Position numbers and translations under genes: made by a program. From assembly GCA_017848965.1 (NCBI GenBank), contig JAFIHA010000043.1, forward strand, positions 62,001 through 126,000: a stretch of DNA of 64,000 nucleotides, in the 5' to 3' direction. Shown piece after piece: positions 41,456 through 50,647 of the stretch; within the stretch, counting starts at the first letter, position 1, and every line of letters begins with the position of its first letter. The notes beneath the pieces were generated by a model. It was not told where the DNA came from. It saw nothing but the letters and a program-made list of their open reading frames with translations, and did not search any database. This DNA comes from Dechloromonas aromatica (nom. nud.). Its GTDB lineage: Bacteria > Pseudomonadota > Gammaproteobacteria > Burkholderiales > Rhodocyclaceae.

Positions 41456-43230
41456 ACTTGCGCCAGCGCCTGCAAGCCTTCGCCAGCCGCCACGCCAAGC
41501 TCAGGCTGCCGGCCCTCGGCGGCCGGCACGGTACGCGCAAACCCTGCCTGCTGCTCGCCTGGGACGTCGGCGGCCTGCACGCCGCCATCGCCGACGGCAG
41601 CGGCGCCGACGCCCGCCTGCTCGGCCAGGCGTTTTCCGGCGAAGGCCGCCTGCGCGCCGCGCTGGCCGCCGTCCTCGACCAATTCGCGGCACAGGGCCTG
41701 GCCCGGCCGCGCCAGGCTTTCCTGGCCGCCCGCCACGTGCTGCCGGTGGTCGCCGACCTGCCGGTGGCCCCGGACAAACCGCGCCCACGGGCGCAGATGC
41801 GCGAGCTGGTGCAGGCCGACCTGGAACCGGCGCTGGCCGAATTCGGCAGCCTGTGGTCGATGGGCGCGCTGATGCAGGCACGCGGCTACCTGGACGGCGA
41901 TGAACGGCAACGCATCTCGCAGGAGGAAGCGCTGCGCCGGCAGAACCGCCAGAGCCAGTTGCGCTTCGGTGAAATCGCCCTGGAAATCGGCCTGATCGAA
42001 CGCGAGGGGCTCGACGAATGCCTGGACCTCCAGGCCGAACTGCAGAACCTCGAAGCCAGCGTCGCCGCCGGCTGGCTCGGCCGGAGCGAGGAGCGCCAGG
42101 CGCTGTGGCTGGTCTGCGGCGTCGGCGAACGGGCCTACCGGGAATGGCGCGAAACGGTCGCCGAGGCCGGTCTCCACCTCGCCGCCGTGCTGCCGCTCGC
42201 CTGGCTGGCCAGCGAAAACGACGCGCCGCCAGCCGACGCGCAGCGGCGCGACGCCAGCCTGCCGCGGATCAGCCTCGAACTGCAGCGCGAGGAAGTGGTC
42301 GCCGTCTGTCGCCGCCACGAGCGGGTCGTCGCCGCGCGTAGCGAAGGGCGGGTCGAACGCCGCTTGAGCAGCGACTGGCTGACCCGACTGATCGCCGACT
42401 GGGCCAGCGAACCGCGGGTGGCGCTGGAAATCCGCGCCATCCACGGTGAGGACGACGCGCTCATCGCCGCCCTCGCCGAGGATCTGGCGCTGACCACCGG
42501 CCACCCTTGCCGCGCCCTGGACAGCACCGACAGCCGCGCGGCGCTCTGGCGCAACCTGCTGCGCGAAGGCAGCAGCCGGACCTCCGGCCTGCCGCGCCTG
42601 GTGGACAAGGAATTGCGCGGCTCGCCCTGGAACAATCCGGACCTGCGCCGCCTGGCCGCACTCGGTGTCGTCCTGAGCATCATCGGCGGCGTCGAGGGCT
42701 ACCAGCATTTCCGCCTGCATCGCCTGGAAGCGCGCATGGCCGAACGCCAGCAGCAGGAACAGGAGCGCAGCCGCTCGGCGCAGCAGATGGCACAGGTCAG
42801 CCAGCAACTGGCCAGCCTGGGCAAGTCGCTCGACGACACCCGCCGCCAGCTCGAACCGCTGCTCGCCGACCGCGCCCGCCTCGACGCCGTGCTGTCGATG
42901 CAGGCCGACCTGCCGGAACTGCTCTACATGCTGGCCCAGTCGATCGGCGACGACGCCGTGCTCGACGAAGTGCACAACGACGTCACCAAGGTCAGCGGCG
43001 CGGCGGTCCATGTCCTCGCCTGGTCGCCCAGCTATACCGGCGCCCAGGCCTTCGTCAGCCGCGTCGCGGCGGCGGTGCGCGACCGCGCCTGGGGCGTCGC
43101 CCAGACCGAGATCAACGAACGCGCCGGGCGCAGCGGCAAGCGCGGCCATGAAATCAGCTTCTGGCTGCTGCCCGAGGAAGGCGAGCTGGAAGCCGCAGCG
43201 CCCAGCGATGCCACGGAGCCGAAACGATGA
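41452..43230 (+). CDS. GspL/PilM-PilN-like assembly protein with an MshEN-type insert
   Basis: A 592-residue protein joining an actin-like PilM/GspL cytoplasmic domain (start LLLAWDVGGLHAAIADG, residues 33-49), one transmembrane helix (about 403-420), a coiled coil (MAERQQQEQERSRSAQQMAQ, about 428-450) and a PilN-like periplasmic end. This is the GspL layout of T2SS. Unusual is the insert at residues 171-194 (nt 41962-42033), RFGEIALEIGLIEREGLDE and so on to Gln194, which follows the 24-residue MshEN pattern known to bind c-di-GMP in MshE-type ATPases. Start overlaps pseudopilin 3 and stop overlaps the GspM-like gene. Confidence 0.82.
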   Translation: MNLRQRLQAFASRHAKLRLPALGGRHGTRKPCLLLAWDVGGLHAAIADGSGADARLLGQAFSGEGRLRAALAAVLDQFAAQGLARPRQAFLAARHVLPVVADLPVAPDKPRPRAQMRELVQADLEPALAEFGSLWSMGALMQARGYLDGDERQRISQEEALRRQNRQSQLRFGEIALEIGLIEREGLDECLDLQAELQNLEASVAAGWLGRSEERQALWLVCGVGERAYREWRETVAEAGLHLAAVLPLAWLASENDAPPADAQRRDASLPRISLELQREEVVAVCRRHERVVAARSEGRVERRLSSDWLTRLIADWASEPRVALEIRAIHGEDDALIAALAEDLALTTGHPCRALDSTDSRAALWRNLLREGSSRTSGLPRLVDKELRGSPWNNPDLRRLAALGVVLSIIGGVEGYQHFRLHRLEARMAERQQQEQERSRSAQQMAQVSQQLASLGKSLDDTRRQLEPLLADRARLDAVLSMQADLPELLYMLAQSIGDDAVLDEVHNDVTKVSGAAVHVLAWSPSYTGAQAFVSRVAAAVRDRAWGVAQTEINERAGRSGKRGHEISFWLLPEEGELEAAAPSDATEPKR

Positions 43231-43940
43231 CGCCAGCCGCCCTGAAATCGCGCCTGCGCGAGGAAATGCGCAAATGGCAGAAGCTGCCCGCGCGCGACAA
43301 GAACCTGGCCTGCGCGGTGTTCGCCCTGATCCTGGTCGGCGTCTACGGCGGCCTGCTCTGGCCGCTGACCGAAGATCGCGCGGCCAAGCTCGAATACGAC
43401 CTGCAGAAGATGGCGGTGCGCGAAAAATCCAGCAACAAGGCGGCGGTCAAGGAGTTCGTGCCGCCGCCCAGCCTCGGCGGCAAGAGCCCGCGCGAAGCCG
43501 AGCAGGAGCTGGAAGCCCTGAAACGGCAACTGGAAACGCTGCGCGCCGAGGTGCAGGCGCGCCAGGGCCGCTTCGTGCCGATGGACGACAGCCTGGCGAT
43601 GAATGCGCTGAAAAGCGGCCTGACCTCACTCGCCGAAGCCGGCGACATGGAAGTGACGGCGATCGAACACGTCTACGAGCGCAAGGAGGACAAGGACCGG
43701 CCGCCGACCCCGGAACTGATCCTCAAGGCGGCGCAGGCCAATCCCTTCCAGCGGCCGCTGGTGATCCTGCGCGCCCGCGCCAGCTTCCGCGGCCTGATGG
43801 CCTTCCTCGACGGGCTGCAGGCGCTGCCCTACATCGCCGCGCCGGTCGGCTGCGACATCGTCGTCCGCGTCGACCGCGACGCCAAGACCGAACTGCCGAT
43901 CCGCCAGTGGCTGGACGTGCAGATCAAATTCGTGGTGTAA
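43227..43940 (+). CDS. GspM/PilO-like inner-membrane platform protein
   Basis: A 237-residue bitopic protein: short cytoplasmic N-terminus, a transmembrane helix (about 28-47), a coiled coil (about 85-115, REAEQELEALKRQLETLRAE) and a ferredoxin-like periplasmic domain with RASFRGLMAFLDGLQALPYI near residue 190, which is a PilO feature. It pairs with the PilN-like part of the gene before it, in the usual order. Start overlaps the upstream stop; the PilT-like gene follows after 3 bp. Confidence 0.85.
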   Translation: MTPAALKSRLREEMRKWQKLPARDKNLACAVFALILVGVYGGLLWPLTEDRAAKLEYDLQKMAVREKSSNKAAVKEFVPPPSLGGKSPREAEQELEALKRQLETLRAEVQARQGRFVPMDDSLAMNALKSGLTSLAEAGDMEVTAIEHVYERKEDKDRPPTPELILKAAQANPFQRPLVILRARASFRGLMAFLDGLQALPYIAAPVGCDIVVRVDRDAKTELPIRQWLDVQIKFVV

Positions 43941-43943
43941 GAG

Positions 43944-45032
43944 ATGAGCGTCACCATTCACCAACTGTTCGACACCCTGCTCGCCTCGCTGGTCGAGCAC
44001 CACGCCTCCGACCTCCATCTGGCCGAAGGACGAGTGCCGAGCTGGCGCCTGCACGGCGCCCTGGCACCGCTCGGCAACCGGCAGTGGGACGCGGCGATGA
44101 TGGCGACCCTGCTCGACGAACTGCTCAAGGAACAGCAGCGCCAGGATTTCCGCGCCAAGGGCACGGTCGACCTCGGCTACAGCGCGCCCGGCGGCGAGCG
44201 CTTCCGGATCAACGTCTTCCGCAGCCTGGGCCGGCCGGCGCTGGTCGCCCGTCACCTGCCGTCGCGCTTCGCCAGCTTCAACGAGCTGCGCCTGCCGGAA
44301 AGCATCCGCAGCCTGGCCGCGCTGCCCGACGGCCTGGTCCTGGTCACCGGCATCACCGGCAGCGGCAAGAGCACGACGCTGGCGACGCTGATCAACGAGA
44401 TCAACGCCAGCGCGCCGGTGCATATCCTGACCATCGAGGACCCGGTCGAATTCGTCCATCAGGCCAGGCAGGCGATCATCAGCCACCGCGAGCTGCATAC
44501 CGATGTCGCCGACTTCGCCAGCGCCGTGAAAGCCTCGCTGCGTGAGGATCCGGACGTCATCCTGGTCGGCGAATTGCGCGACAACGAAACCATGCGCGCC
44601 GCGCTGACCGCCGCCGAAACCGGCCACCTGGTCTTCTCGACCCTGCACACCGCCGATGCGGCGGGCGCCGTCGAACGCTTCGTCGGCGCCTGCAGCGGCG
44701 AGGAACAGACCGTCGTCCGCCACCGCCTGTCGCTGGTGCTGAAGGCGGTGGTCGCCCAGCAGTTGCTGCCGTTGCACGGCCGGCCGGGGCGGGTGGCGGC
44801 GGTGGAAATCATGCAGGTAACACCGGCCGTTTCCAACCTGATCGCCTCCGGGCGCACGGCGCAGATCTATTCGGCCATCGAATCCGGGCGCGAGCTGGGC
44901 ATGCAGACCTTCGACCAGTCCTTCGCCGGCCTGGCGCGCGACGGCCTGATCGACACCGACAACGGCCGCCGTCTGGCGCGCGACCCGATCAACTTCGACC
45001 GCCTGCTGCGGGCGCCGAGGAGCGTGGCATGA
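43944..45032 (+). CDS. pilT: PilT-like retraction ATPase
   Basis: A 362-residue hexameric ATPase. The N-terminal domain has SDLHLAEGRVPSWRL, typical of PilT; Walker A is GITGSGKSTT with Lys142, the His box is HTLHT-like (FSTLHT) and the Walker B region is DVILVGELRD. PilT drives pilus depolymerisation, so its presence inside a T2SS-like operon suggests a retracting pseudopilus. The overlap with the GspE-like gene (ATGA) couples the two motors. Length agrees with PilT (about 345-370). Confidence 0.92.
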   Translation: MSVTIHQLFDTLLASLVEHHASDLHLAEGRVPSWRLHGALAPLGNRQWDAAMMATLLDELLKEQQRQDFRAKGTVDLGYSAPGGERFRINVFRSLGRPALVARHLPSRFASFNELRLPESIRSLAALPDGLVLVTGITGSGKSTTLATLINEINASAPVHILTIEDPVEFVHQARQAIISHRELHTDVADFASAVKASLREDPDVILVGELRDNETMRAALTAAETGHLVFSTLHTADAAGAVERFVGACSGEEQTVVRHRLSLVLKAVVAQQLLPLHGRPGRVAAVEIMQVTPAVSNLIASGRTAQIYSAIESGRELGMQTFDQSFAGLARDGLIDTDNGRRLARDPINFDRLLRAPRSVA

Positions 45033-46639
45033 GTTCGCTCAACGAAGCGGCGCTGATCAACGCCGGCCTGCAGGCCGAGCTGTTCGACCGCGACCTGGTC
45101 AACCGCCTGCGCGCCCACGCCCGCGCCAACCGTCTGTCCCTGCTCGACGCCCTGTCGCGCGAGCTGGGCCTGCCGCACACCGCCTTCTACCTGGCGCTGG
45201 CGCAGGTGCATGGCCTGCCCTACGCCCGCCTCGACCAATGGACGCTCGACCTCGGCCAGGCCGGGCGGCTGCCGGCGACGCTGCTCAAGCGCCACCCGAT
45301 GGTGCCGCTGCGCAACCGCGACGGCGAACTGCAACTGGCGATCAGCGACCCCAGCGACCAGCTCGGCATCGAGACGGCGCGGCGCATCATCGGCGCCGGC
45401 ACGCCGCTCGCCGTCGCCGACCCCGAGGCGCTGGCGCCGCTGCTCGCCCGCTTCGCCCCGGCCGACGCGCGCGACGGCACCGCCGAGGAACCGGTGGCGC
45501 TGTTCGACCGCCTGCTGCGCGACGCGCTGCTGCGCCGCGCCTCCGACATCCACGCCGAAAGCGTCAAGGACGGCGTGCGCATCCGGCTGCGCGTCGACGG
45601 CCGCATGATCGCCTGGGGCAGCCTGCTGCCGAAGGCGCTCGGCGACGGCCTGATCAGCCGGATCAAGGTGCTGGCCGGAATGGACATCGCCGAAGCGCGG
45701 GCGCCGCAGGACGGCAGCCTGGTCTATCCGCTGGGCGACGGCGAGCCGATGGAAATGCGCGTCGCCTCGGTGCCGATCAAGTTCGGCGAACGCCTGACCC
45801 TGCGCGTGATGAAGAGCGACCCCGGACGGCAGACGGTGGACGCGCTGGGCATGCCGCCGTTCATGGTCGAGCGCCTGCGCGAGGCATTGTCCAACCCGCA
45901 CGGCATCGTCCTCGTCACCGGGCCGACCGGCAGCGGCAAGAGCACGACGCTCTACGCCGTGCTGCGCGAACTCGACGCCGACACGCTCAACATCCTCACC
46001 GCCGAAGACCCGGTCGAGCAGGTGATCCCCGGCATCTCGCAGGTGCAGGTGGGCGGCAAGGTCGGCTTCGCCGACGCGCTGCGCAGCTTCCTCCGGCACG
46101 ACCCGGACGTCATCCTGGTCGGCGAAATCCGCGATTTCGATACCGCCGACGTCGCGCTCAAGGCGGCGACCACCGGCCACATGGTGCTGTCGACGCTGCA
46201 CACCAACACCGCCGTCGGCGCCATCACCCGGCTGTCCGACATCGGCTGCGAGCGCTTCCTGGTCGGCGCCACGGTGCACGGCATCATCGCCCAGCGCCTG
46301 GTGCGCATGCTCTGCCCGCACTGCCGCGGCCGGCGCCCGGCCAGCGCCGAGGAAAGGGCGCTGCTCCAGGTGGCGCCCGACGAAGCCTGCGAGATCGGCG
46401 TCGCCAACGGCTGCCCGCGCTGCCTGGGCAGCGGCTACCGCGGCCGCATCGGCCTCTTCGAAGCGCTCTGGCTGGACGGCGAACTGGCCGAACTGGTCGC
46501 CAACGACGCCAGCGAACGCGAACTGGCGCAGGCTGCCGGCAACTACTGGCGACTCGGCGACGACGCCCGCGACAAGGTGCTGAAGGCCATCACCAGCCTG
46601 GCCGAAGTGCGCCCCTACCTGCACCTGAGGCGACAATAA
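45029..46639 (+). CDS. GspE/PilB-like assembly ATPase
   Basis: A 536-residue ATPase with a GspE N-terminal domain (about 1-140), Walker A GPTGSGKSTT with Lys304, Walker B DVILVGEIRD, the GspE His box (STLHTN) and the zinc-binding Cys motif CPHC-(about 30)-CPRC near residues 430-468 of the GspE/PilB family. It drives pseudopilus extension, acting on the GspL-like and GspF proteins. It overlaps the PilT-like gene and is followed after one base by gspF. Confidence 0.95.
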   Translation: MSSLNEAALINAGLQAELFDRDLVNRLRAHARANRLSLLDALSRELGLPHTAFYLALAQVHGLPYARLDQWTLDLGQAGRLPATLLKRHPMVPLRNRDGELQLAISDPSDQLGIETARRIIGAGTPLAVADPEALAPLLARFAPADARDGTAEEPVALFDRLLRDALLRRASDIHAESVKDGVRIRLRVDGRMIAWGSLLPKALGDGLISRIKVLAGMDIAEARAPQDGSLVYPLGDGEPMEMRVASVPIKFGERLTLRVMKSDPGRQTVDALGMPPFMVERLREALSNPHGIVLVTGPTGSGKSTTLYAVLRELDADTLNILTAEDPVEQVIPGISQVQVGGKVGFADALRSFLRHDPDVILVGEIRDFDTADVALKAATTGHMVLSTLHTNTAVGAITRLSDIGCERFLVGATVHGIIAQRLVRMLCPHCRGRRPASAEERALLQVAPDEACEIGVANGCPRCLGSGYRGRIGLFEALWLDGELAELVANDASERELAQAAGNYWRLGDDARDKVLKAITSLAEVRPYLHLRRQ

Positions 46640-46640
46640 G

Positions 46641-47873
46641 ATGGCGAGCTTCAGCTACCTCGGGCTCAACGCGCAGGGACAGGAGCGCGCCGGCCAACTG
46701 CTCGCCCAGGATATCAACGAGGCGCGCCAGTTGCTGCGCGGCCAGGGCCTGCGCATCCTCGAACTGCAGGCCGGCGAACGCGTCAGCCGCAACCTGCTCG
46801 ACGGCCTGCGCGACTTCGGCCGCCTGCTGCGCGGCATGCTGCCGGTGCGCACCACCGACATGATGCTGTTCTACCGCCAGATGCAGTTGATGCTGCGCGC
46901 CGGCCACACCATCCTGGAAGCGCTCGAAGCCGCCGGCCGCCTGTCCAGCCGGCCGCGCCTGAGCGACCAGTTGCAGCGCTGCGCCGAGCGGATCAGCGCC
47001 GGTAGTTCGTTCTCGGCGGCGCTGGACAAGGAGAAAGCGGCCTTCCCCCGGCTGACCGTGAAGCTGGCCGAGGCCGGCGAGGCTTCCGGCGAACTGGATT
47101 CGGTCTTCGAACGCCTGGCGGTGTTGACCGAGCGCCGCGCCGACGTCAAACGCCAGTTGCTCACCGCGCTGACCTACCCGTCAATCGTGCTGCTCGTCTC
47201 GATCGGCGTCATCAGCTTCCTGGTCGGCACCGTCGTGCCGCGCTTCGCGCTCTTCCTCGAAGCGCGCGGCAAGGCCATTCCCTGGGCGGCGCAAACCATG
47301 CTCGACGTCGCCGACTGGCTCGCCAACTGGGGCGCGTTGCTCGGCGTCGGCGTGCTCGGCCTGGGCATCGGCATGGTCGTGCTGCGCCAGTTTCCACGAC
47401 CGCGCCGCGCCATCGACGGCATCCTGCTGCAGGTGCCGGTGCTCGGCAGCACGCTGATGGCGGCGGCGATGGCGCAGGCCGCATGGACTTTCGGCCTGCT
47501 CCTGAAAAGCCGCCTGACCGTGCTTGAAGCCTTGCGCTCGGTCGCCCAGGTCAGCGCCAACGCCAGGATCAGCCACGCCCTCGAAGCCGCCTGCGAACAG
47601 GTGATCGAAGGCCGCGCCCTGACCGTCGCCCTCGACCGCCCGCCGATCCCGCCGCTGGTCCGCCACATGGCGGCCGTCGGCGAGCGCAGCGGCGAGATGG
47701 AAGCGGTGATGGAAGCGCTCGGCAACCACTACCAGAAAGAGCTCGACGCCCGCGTCAAGATGCTTTCGGCGCTGATCGAACCGGTGCTGACGCTGTTCAT
47801 CGGCGGTGTCGTCGGCTTTGTCTATTACGCCTTCTTCCAGGCCGTACTCGCCGTGTCCACCGGCGGGGGTTAG
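46641..47873 (+). CDS. GspF/PilC-like inner-membrane platform protein
   Basis: A 410-residue protein with two T2SSF domains (residues about 70-195 and 270-395) and three transmembrane segments (about 175-200, 228-250, 372-395). Typical motifs FYRQMQLMLRAGHTILEALE and ALDRPPIPPLVRHMAAVGER are present. It anchors the pseudopilus at the inner membrane between the ATPases and the GspL/M proteins. It begins one base after the GspE stop and ends 6 bp before the PilP-like gene. Confidence 0.95.
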   Translation: MASFSYLGLNAQGQERAGQLLAQDINEARQLLRGQGLRILELQAGERVSRNLLDGLRDFGRLLRGMLPVRTTDMMLFYRQMQLMLRAGHTILEALEAAGRLSSRPRLSDQLQRCAERISAGSSFSAALDKEKAAFPRLTVKLAEAGEASGELDSVFERLAVLTERRADVKRQLLTALTYPSIVLLVSIGVISFLVGTVVPRFALFLEARGKAIPWAAQTMLDVADWLANWGALLGVGVLGLGIGMVVLRQFPRPRRAIDGILLQVPVLGSTLMAAAMAQAAWTFGLLLKSRLTVLEALRSVAQVSANARISHALEAACEQVIEGRALTVALDRPPIPPLVRHMAAVGERSGEMEAVMEALGNHYQKELDARVKMLSALIEPVLTLFIGGVVGFVYYAFFQAVLAVSTGGG

Positions 47874-47879
47874 GAGTTC

Positions 47880-48401
47880 ATGAACACGCACCGCCTTCCC
47901 GCCCTGGCCCTGCTCGCCCTGCTGGCGCTGAGCGGCGACCTGCTCGCCCAGAACCGGGCACTCGACCTGGCCGCCGACCGCAACGCCGACCTGACCCCGA
48001 CGATGCGCGAGAACCTCGCCACCATCGGCCGCTACGCCGACACGGTCAATCGCCGGCTGGCCCCGAGCGAGCCCAAACCGCGCCGCCTCGACCAGGTCGC
48101 CGACCCGTTCGAAGTCTCGCCGCAACTGCGCGACGGCCCGAAGAACAACGGCAGCTTCGGCGGCCTGCCCGGCGCCGGCCGCCTCGAGCTGCAACGCCAG
48201 GTCCAGTTGCGAGCCTTGCTGGCGATCGGCGGCCGGCGCGTCGCCCAGCTCCTCATCCGCGACAAGGACAGCCTCACCGTGCATGACCGCGAACTGCTCG
48301 ACCTCGGCGAGCTGGGCGTCTTCGAAGTCCGCATCGAACGCGACGCGGTCTCCCTGTTCAATCCCAGCACGCCGCAAGGCACCAAGTTGATCCTGCGATG
48401 A
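47880..48401 (+). CDS. PilP/GspC-like periplasmic connector
   Basis: A 173-residue exported protein with a signal peptide (about 1-23, LLA-QN). The C-terminal half (about 95-173) has the small beta-barrel pattern of PilP/GspC homology-region domains: LLAIGGRRVAQLLIRDKDSL and GVFEVRIERDAVSLFNP. A GG-rich stretch (NNGSFGGLPGAG) precedes it. By position, between gspF and the secretin, it fits the inner-to-outer-membrane link. The secretin start overlaps its stop (ATGA). Family assignment is moderate. Confidence 0.7.
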   Translation: MNTHRLPALALLALLALSGDLLAQNRALDLAADRNADLTPTMRENLATIGRYADTVNRRLAPSEPKPRRLDQVADPFEVSPQLRDGPKNNGSFGGLPGAGRLELQRQVQLRALLAIGGRRVAQLLIRDKDSLTVHDRELLDLGELGVFEVRIERDAVSLFNPSTPQGTKLILR

Positions 48402-50647
48402 AACGCTTCCTGTCCGCCCTCTGTTTCCTCCTCCTCGCCGTCGCTCCGCTGACCGCCGCGCCGGCCAAGGCGCCGGCCCGGCCCGCTGTCGGCGTCATCG
48501 GCGACATCCAGCTGACCCGGGTCCGCCTCGAAGACGTCGCTCGCCTGCTGTCGCAGGTCGGCCAGGCCAACGTCGTCGTCACCAGCGAGGTGTTCGACAA
48601 GCAGGTCTCGATCTACCTGCGCAACGCCCGCGTCGAGGACATGGTGCGCAACGTCTGCCGCGCCGCCGGCGTCTGGTACCGCAAGGACGCCGATGCCGAC
48701 ACCTACATCATCATGAGCGCGGCGGAATACCAGAAGGATCTGGCCATCGTCCGCGACGAGAAGACGCGGGTTTTCACCTTGCGCCACCACAACGTCGTCG
48801 CCACCGCCAACGCCATCCGCGCCCTGTTCGGCAGCCGCGTCGCGCTGGCCGCCCCGGTCGAGGAAATGCCGCCGGTTTCCCTCGGTGCCGGCAACCGGCA
48901 GAGCACCGGCAACCGCAACACCGGCAATGGCAGCGGCAACAACAATCGCAGCGGCAACGGCAGCAACTCGGCAAACGGCACCGCCGACAACAGCGGTTTC
49001 GCCGCCACCGGCAGCAGCGGCGGCCTGCAGGGCGGCAGCCGCGGCGGCGCGGCTTCTGCCGCGGTCAGCGACCCGCGCGCCGAACTCGACCGCCTGAGCG
49101 CCGAGCGCCTGTCGACGCAGATTCGCGTCGACGAGCAGGGCCAGCTGGTCGCCGGCGCCGGTAGCGTGCAGGAAGTCTCGGCCCAGCTCGGGCCGCCGAT
49201 CAACGTCACCTACAACCGCCTGAACAACCTGCTCATGGTGCGCAGCGGCGACCTCGCCGCGCTCGACCAGATCGGCCAGTTGATCGCCGAGATGGATCGG
49301 CCGCCGAAACAGGTGCTGCTGGAAATGAAGATCCTCGAAGTGACGCTCGACGACGGTTACCGCTCGGTCTTCGACATCGGCCTCGCCGGCAAGGGGACGA
49401 CCGCCGGCCCCGGCGGCTGGGCCAGCCAGTCCAACCAGGGCACCGGCATCAGCGCGCGCAACAGCCTCGGCTCCGGGCTGTTCGACGTGGAAAACGACGC
49501 CAACCTGATCTGGCAGGTGATGAGCAGCTCGCTGAGCATGCGTCTGCAACTGCTGGCCAACGAGAACAAGCTCAAGGTCCTCTCCTCGCCGATGCTGGTC
49601 GCCGCCAACAACCAGCAGGCGCGGCTGTTCATCGGCGACGAACGCGTCCTCACCGTCGGCGCCTCGTCGCAGAGCGTCACCGGGACAACCGGCGCGACCA
49701 ACACGACGATCACCGTCGAGACCGAAAAGCGCGACGTCGGCCAGACCCTCGCCATCCTGCCGCGCATCAACGGCGATCGGACGATCAGCCTGACCATCGA
49801 CCAGGACAGCTCGACGGTCAAGATCGGCGACGCGACGATCCCGATCACCACCGCCAGCGGCAACGTCATCTACTTCCCGATCGACACCGTCAACACCGCC
49901 AACCTGCAGGTCACCGCCCACGCCAAGGACGGCATGACCGTCGCCATCGGCGGCATGATCCGCGAAAGCAGCCAGCGCGACGAGGAAAAGGTGCCGCTGC
50001 TCGGCGACATCCCCGGCGTCGGCTTCTTCTTCAAGCGCGACGTGCGGGCGGCGATACGCTCGCAGATCGTCCTGCTGATCACCCCGCGCGTACTCGAAAG
50101 CCCGGAGGAGTCGGCATCGCTGGCACGCCAGCACGAGCAGGATTACGGCAAGCAGAGCGCCAAGTTCCCGCGCACGCCGGTGCTGCCGAAACCACTGGCG
50201 GCACAGGCGGAAAGCGCGCCCGTGGCAGCCTCCGGCTACGACCTCAAGTTGCCGGCGGAGGCGCCGAGCAGCGAGGCAAGGTCAACGCGGCAGCGCATCG
50301 CCGAGCTGGCGCGCGCCGCCGCCCACGCCGTGCGCGAAGAGCCGGTGGCGACGCCGGTCGGCATGCAGCGCGTCAGCCTCGGCAGCAAGACGCTGGCGCT
50401 CGACGAGCGTCTGGAAGCGAGCCCGGTCGCCAGCTGGCAGGCCGACGGCCTGCGGGTAACGGCTTTGCGCGTGATCAACCTGGCCGACCACGCCCGGCGC
50501 CTGAGCGCCGGCATGCTGCGCGGGCGCTGGACGGCAATGGTGATCGAACAGCCGAACCTCGACGCCGCCTTCGGCAAGAACTCCTGGAGCTGGGTCTACG
50601 CAATCTCGGAAGAGCCCTTCGAGCAAGCGCTGGAGCACACGCCATGA
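48398..50647 (+). CDS. Secretin with a C-terminal PFL_4704-like domain
   Basis: A 749-residue outer-membrane secretin. After a signal peptide (1-23) come an N0/STN-like domain (LEDVARLLSQVGQANVVVTS, about 48), an N1-like segment (FTLRHHNVVATANAIRALFG), a Gly/Asn/Ser linker (about 165-225), a second N-domain (NRLNNLLMVRSGDLAALDQI, about 270), and the secretin core (about 300-555, ending VPLLGDIPGVGFFFKRDV and LLITPRVLES). A tail (about 630-749) with GLRVTALRVIN, LRGRW and ISEEPF resembles the ICE protein at 7304-8263. Its start and stop overlap neighbours. Confidence 0.92.
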   Translation: MKRFLSALCFLLLAVAPLTAAPAKAPARPAVGVIGDIQLTRVRLEDVARLLSQVGQANVVVTSEVFDKQVSIYLRNARVEDMVRNVCRAAGVWYRKDADADTYIIMSAAEYQKDLAIVRDEKTRVFTLRHHNVVATANAIRALFGSRVALAAPVEEMPPVSLGAGNRQSTGNRNTGNGSGNNNRSGNGSNSANGTADNSGFAATGSSGGLQGGSRGGAASAAVSDPRAELDRLSAERLSTQIRVDEQGQLVAGAGSVQEVSAQLGPPINVTYNRLNNLLMVRSGDLAALDQIGQLIAEMDRPPKQVLLEMKILEVTLDDGYRSVFDIGLAGKGTTAGPGGWASQSNQGTGISARNSLGSGLFDVENDANLIWQVMSSSLSMRLQLLANENKLKVLSSPMLVAANNQQARLFIGDERVLTVGASSQSVTGTTGATNTTITVETEKRDVGQTLAILPRINGDRTISLTIDQDSSTVKIGDATIPITTASGNVIYFPIDTVNTANLQVTAHAKDGMTVAIGGMIRESSQRDEEKVPLLGDIPGVGFFFKRDVRAAIRSQIVLLITPRVLESPEESASLARQHEQDYGKQSAKFPRTPVLPKPLAAQAESAPVAASGYDLKLPAEAPSSEARSTRQRIAELARAAAHAVREEPVATPVGMQRVSLGSKTLALDERLEASPVASWQADGLRVTALRVINLADHARRLSAGMLRGRWTAMVIEQPNLDAAFGKNSWSWVYAISEEPFEQALEHTP

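Noticed and set aside
48885..49097. Tandem-repeat-like Gly/Asn/Ser stretch in the secretin gene
   Set aside because: It is in frame and codes for a flexible linker between secretin N-domains; not a DNA repeat or a CRISPR array. No CRISPR, tRNA or rRNA gene was seen in the window.
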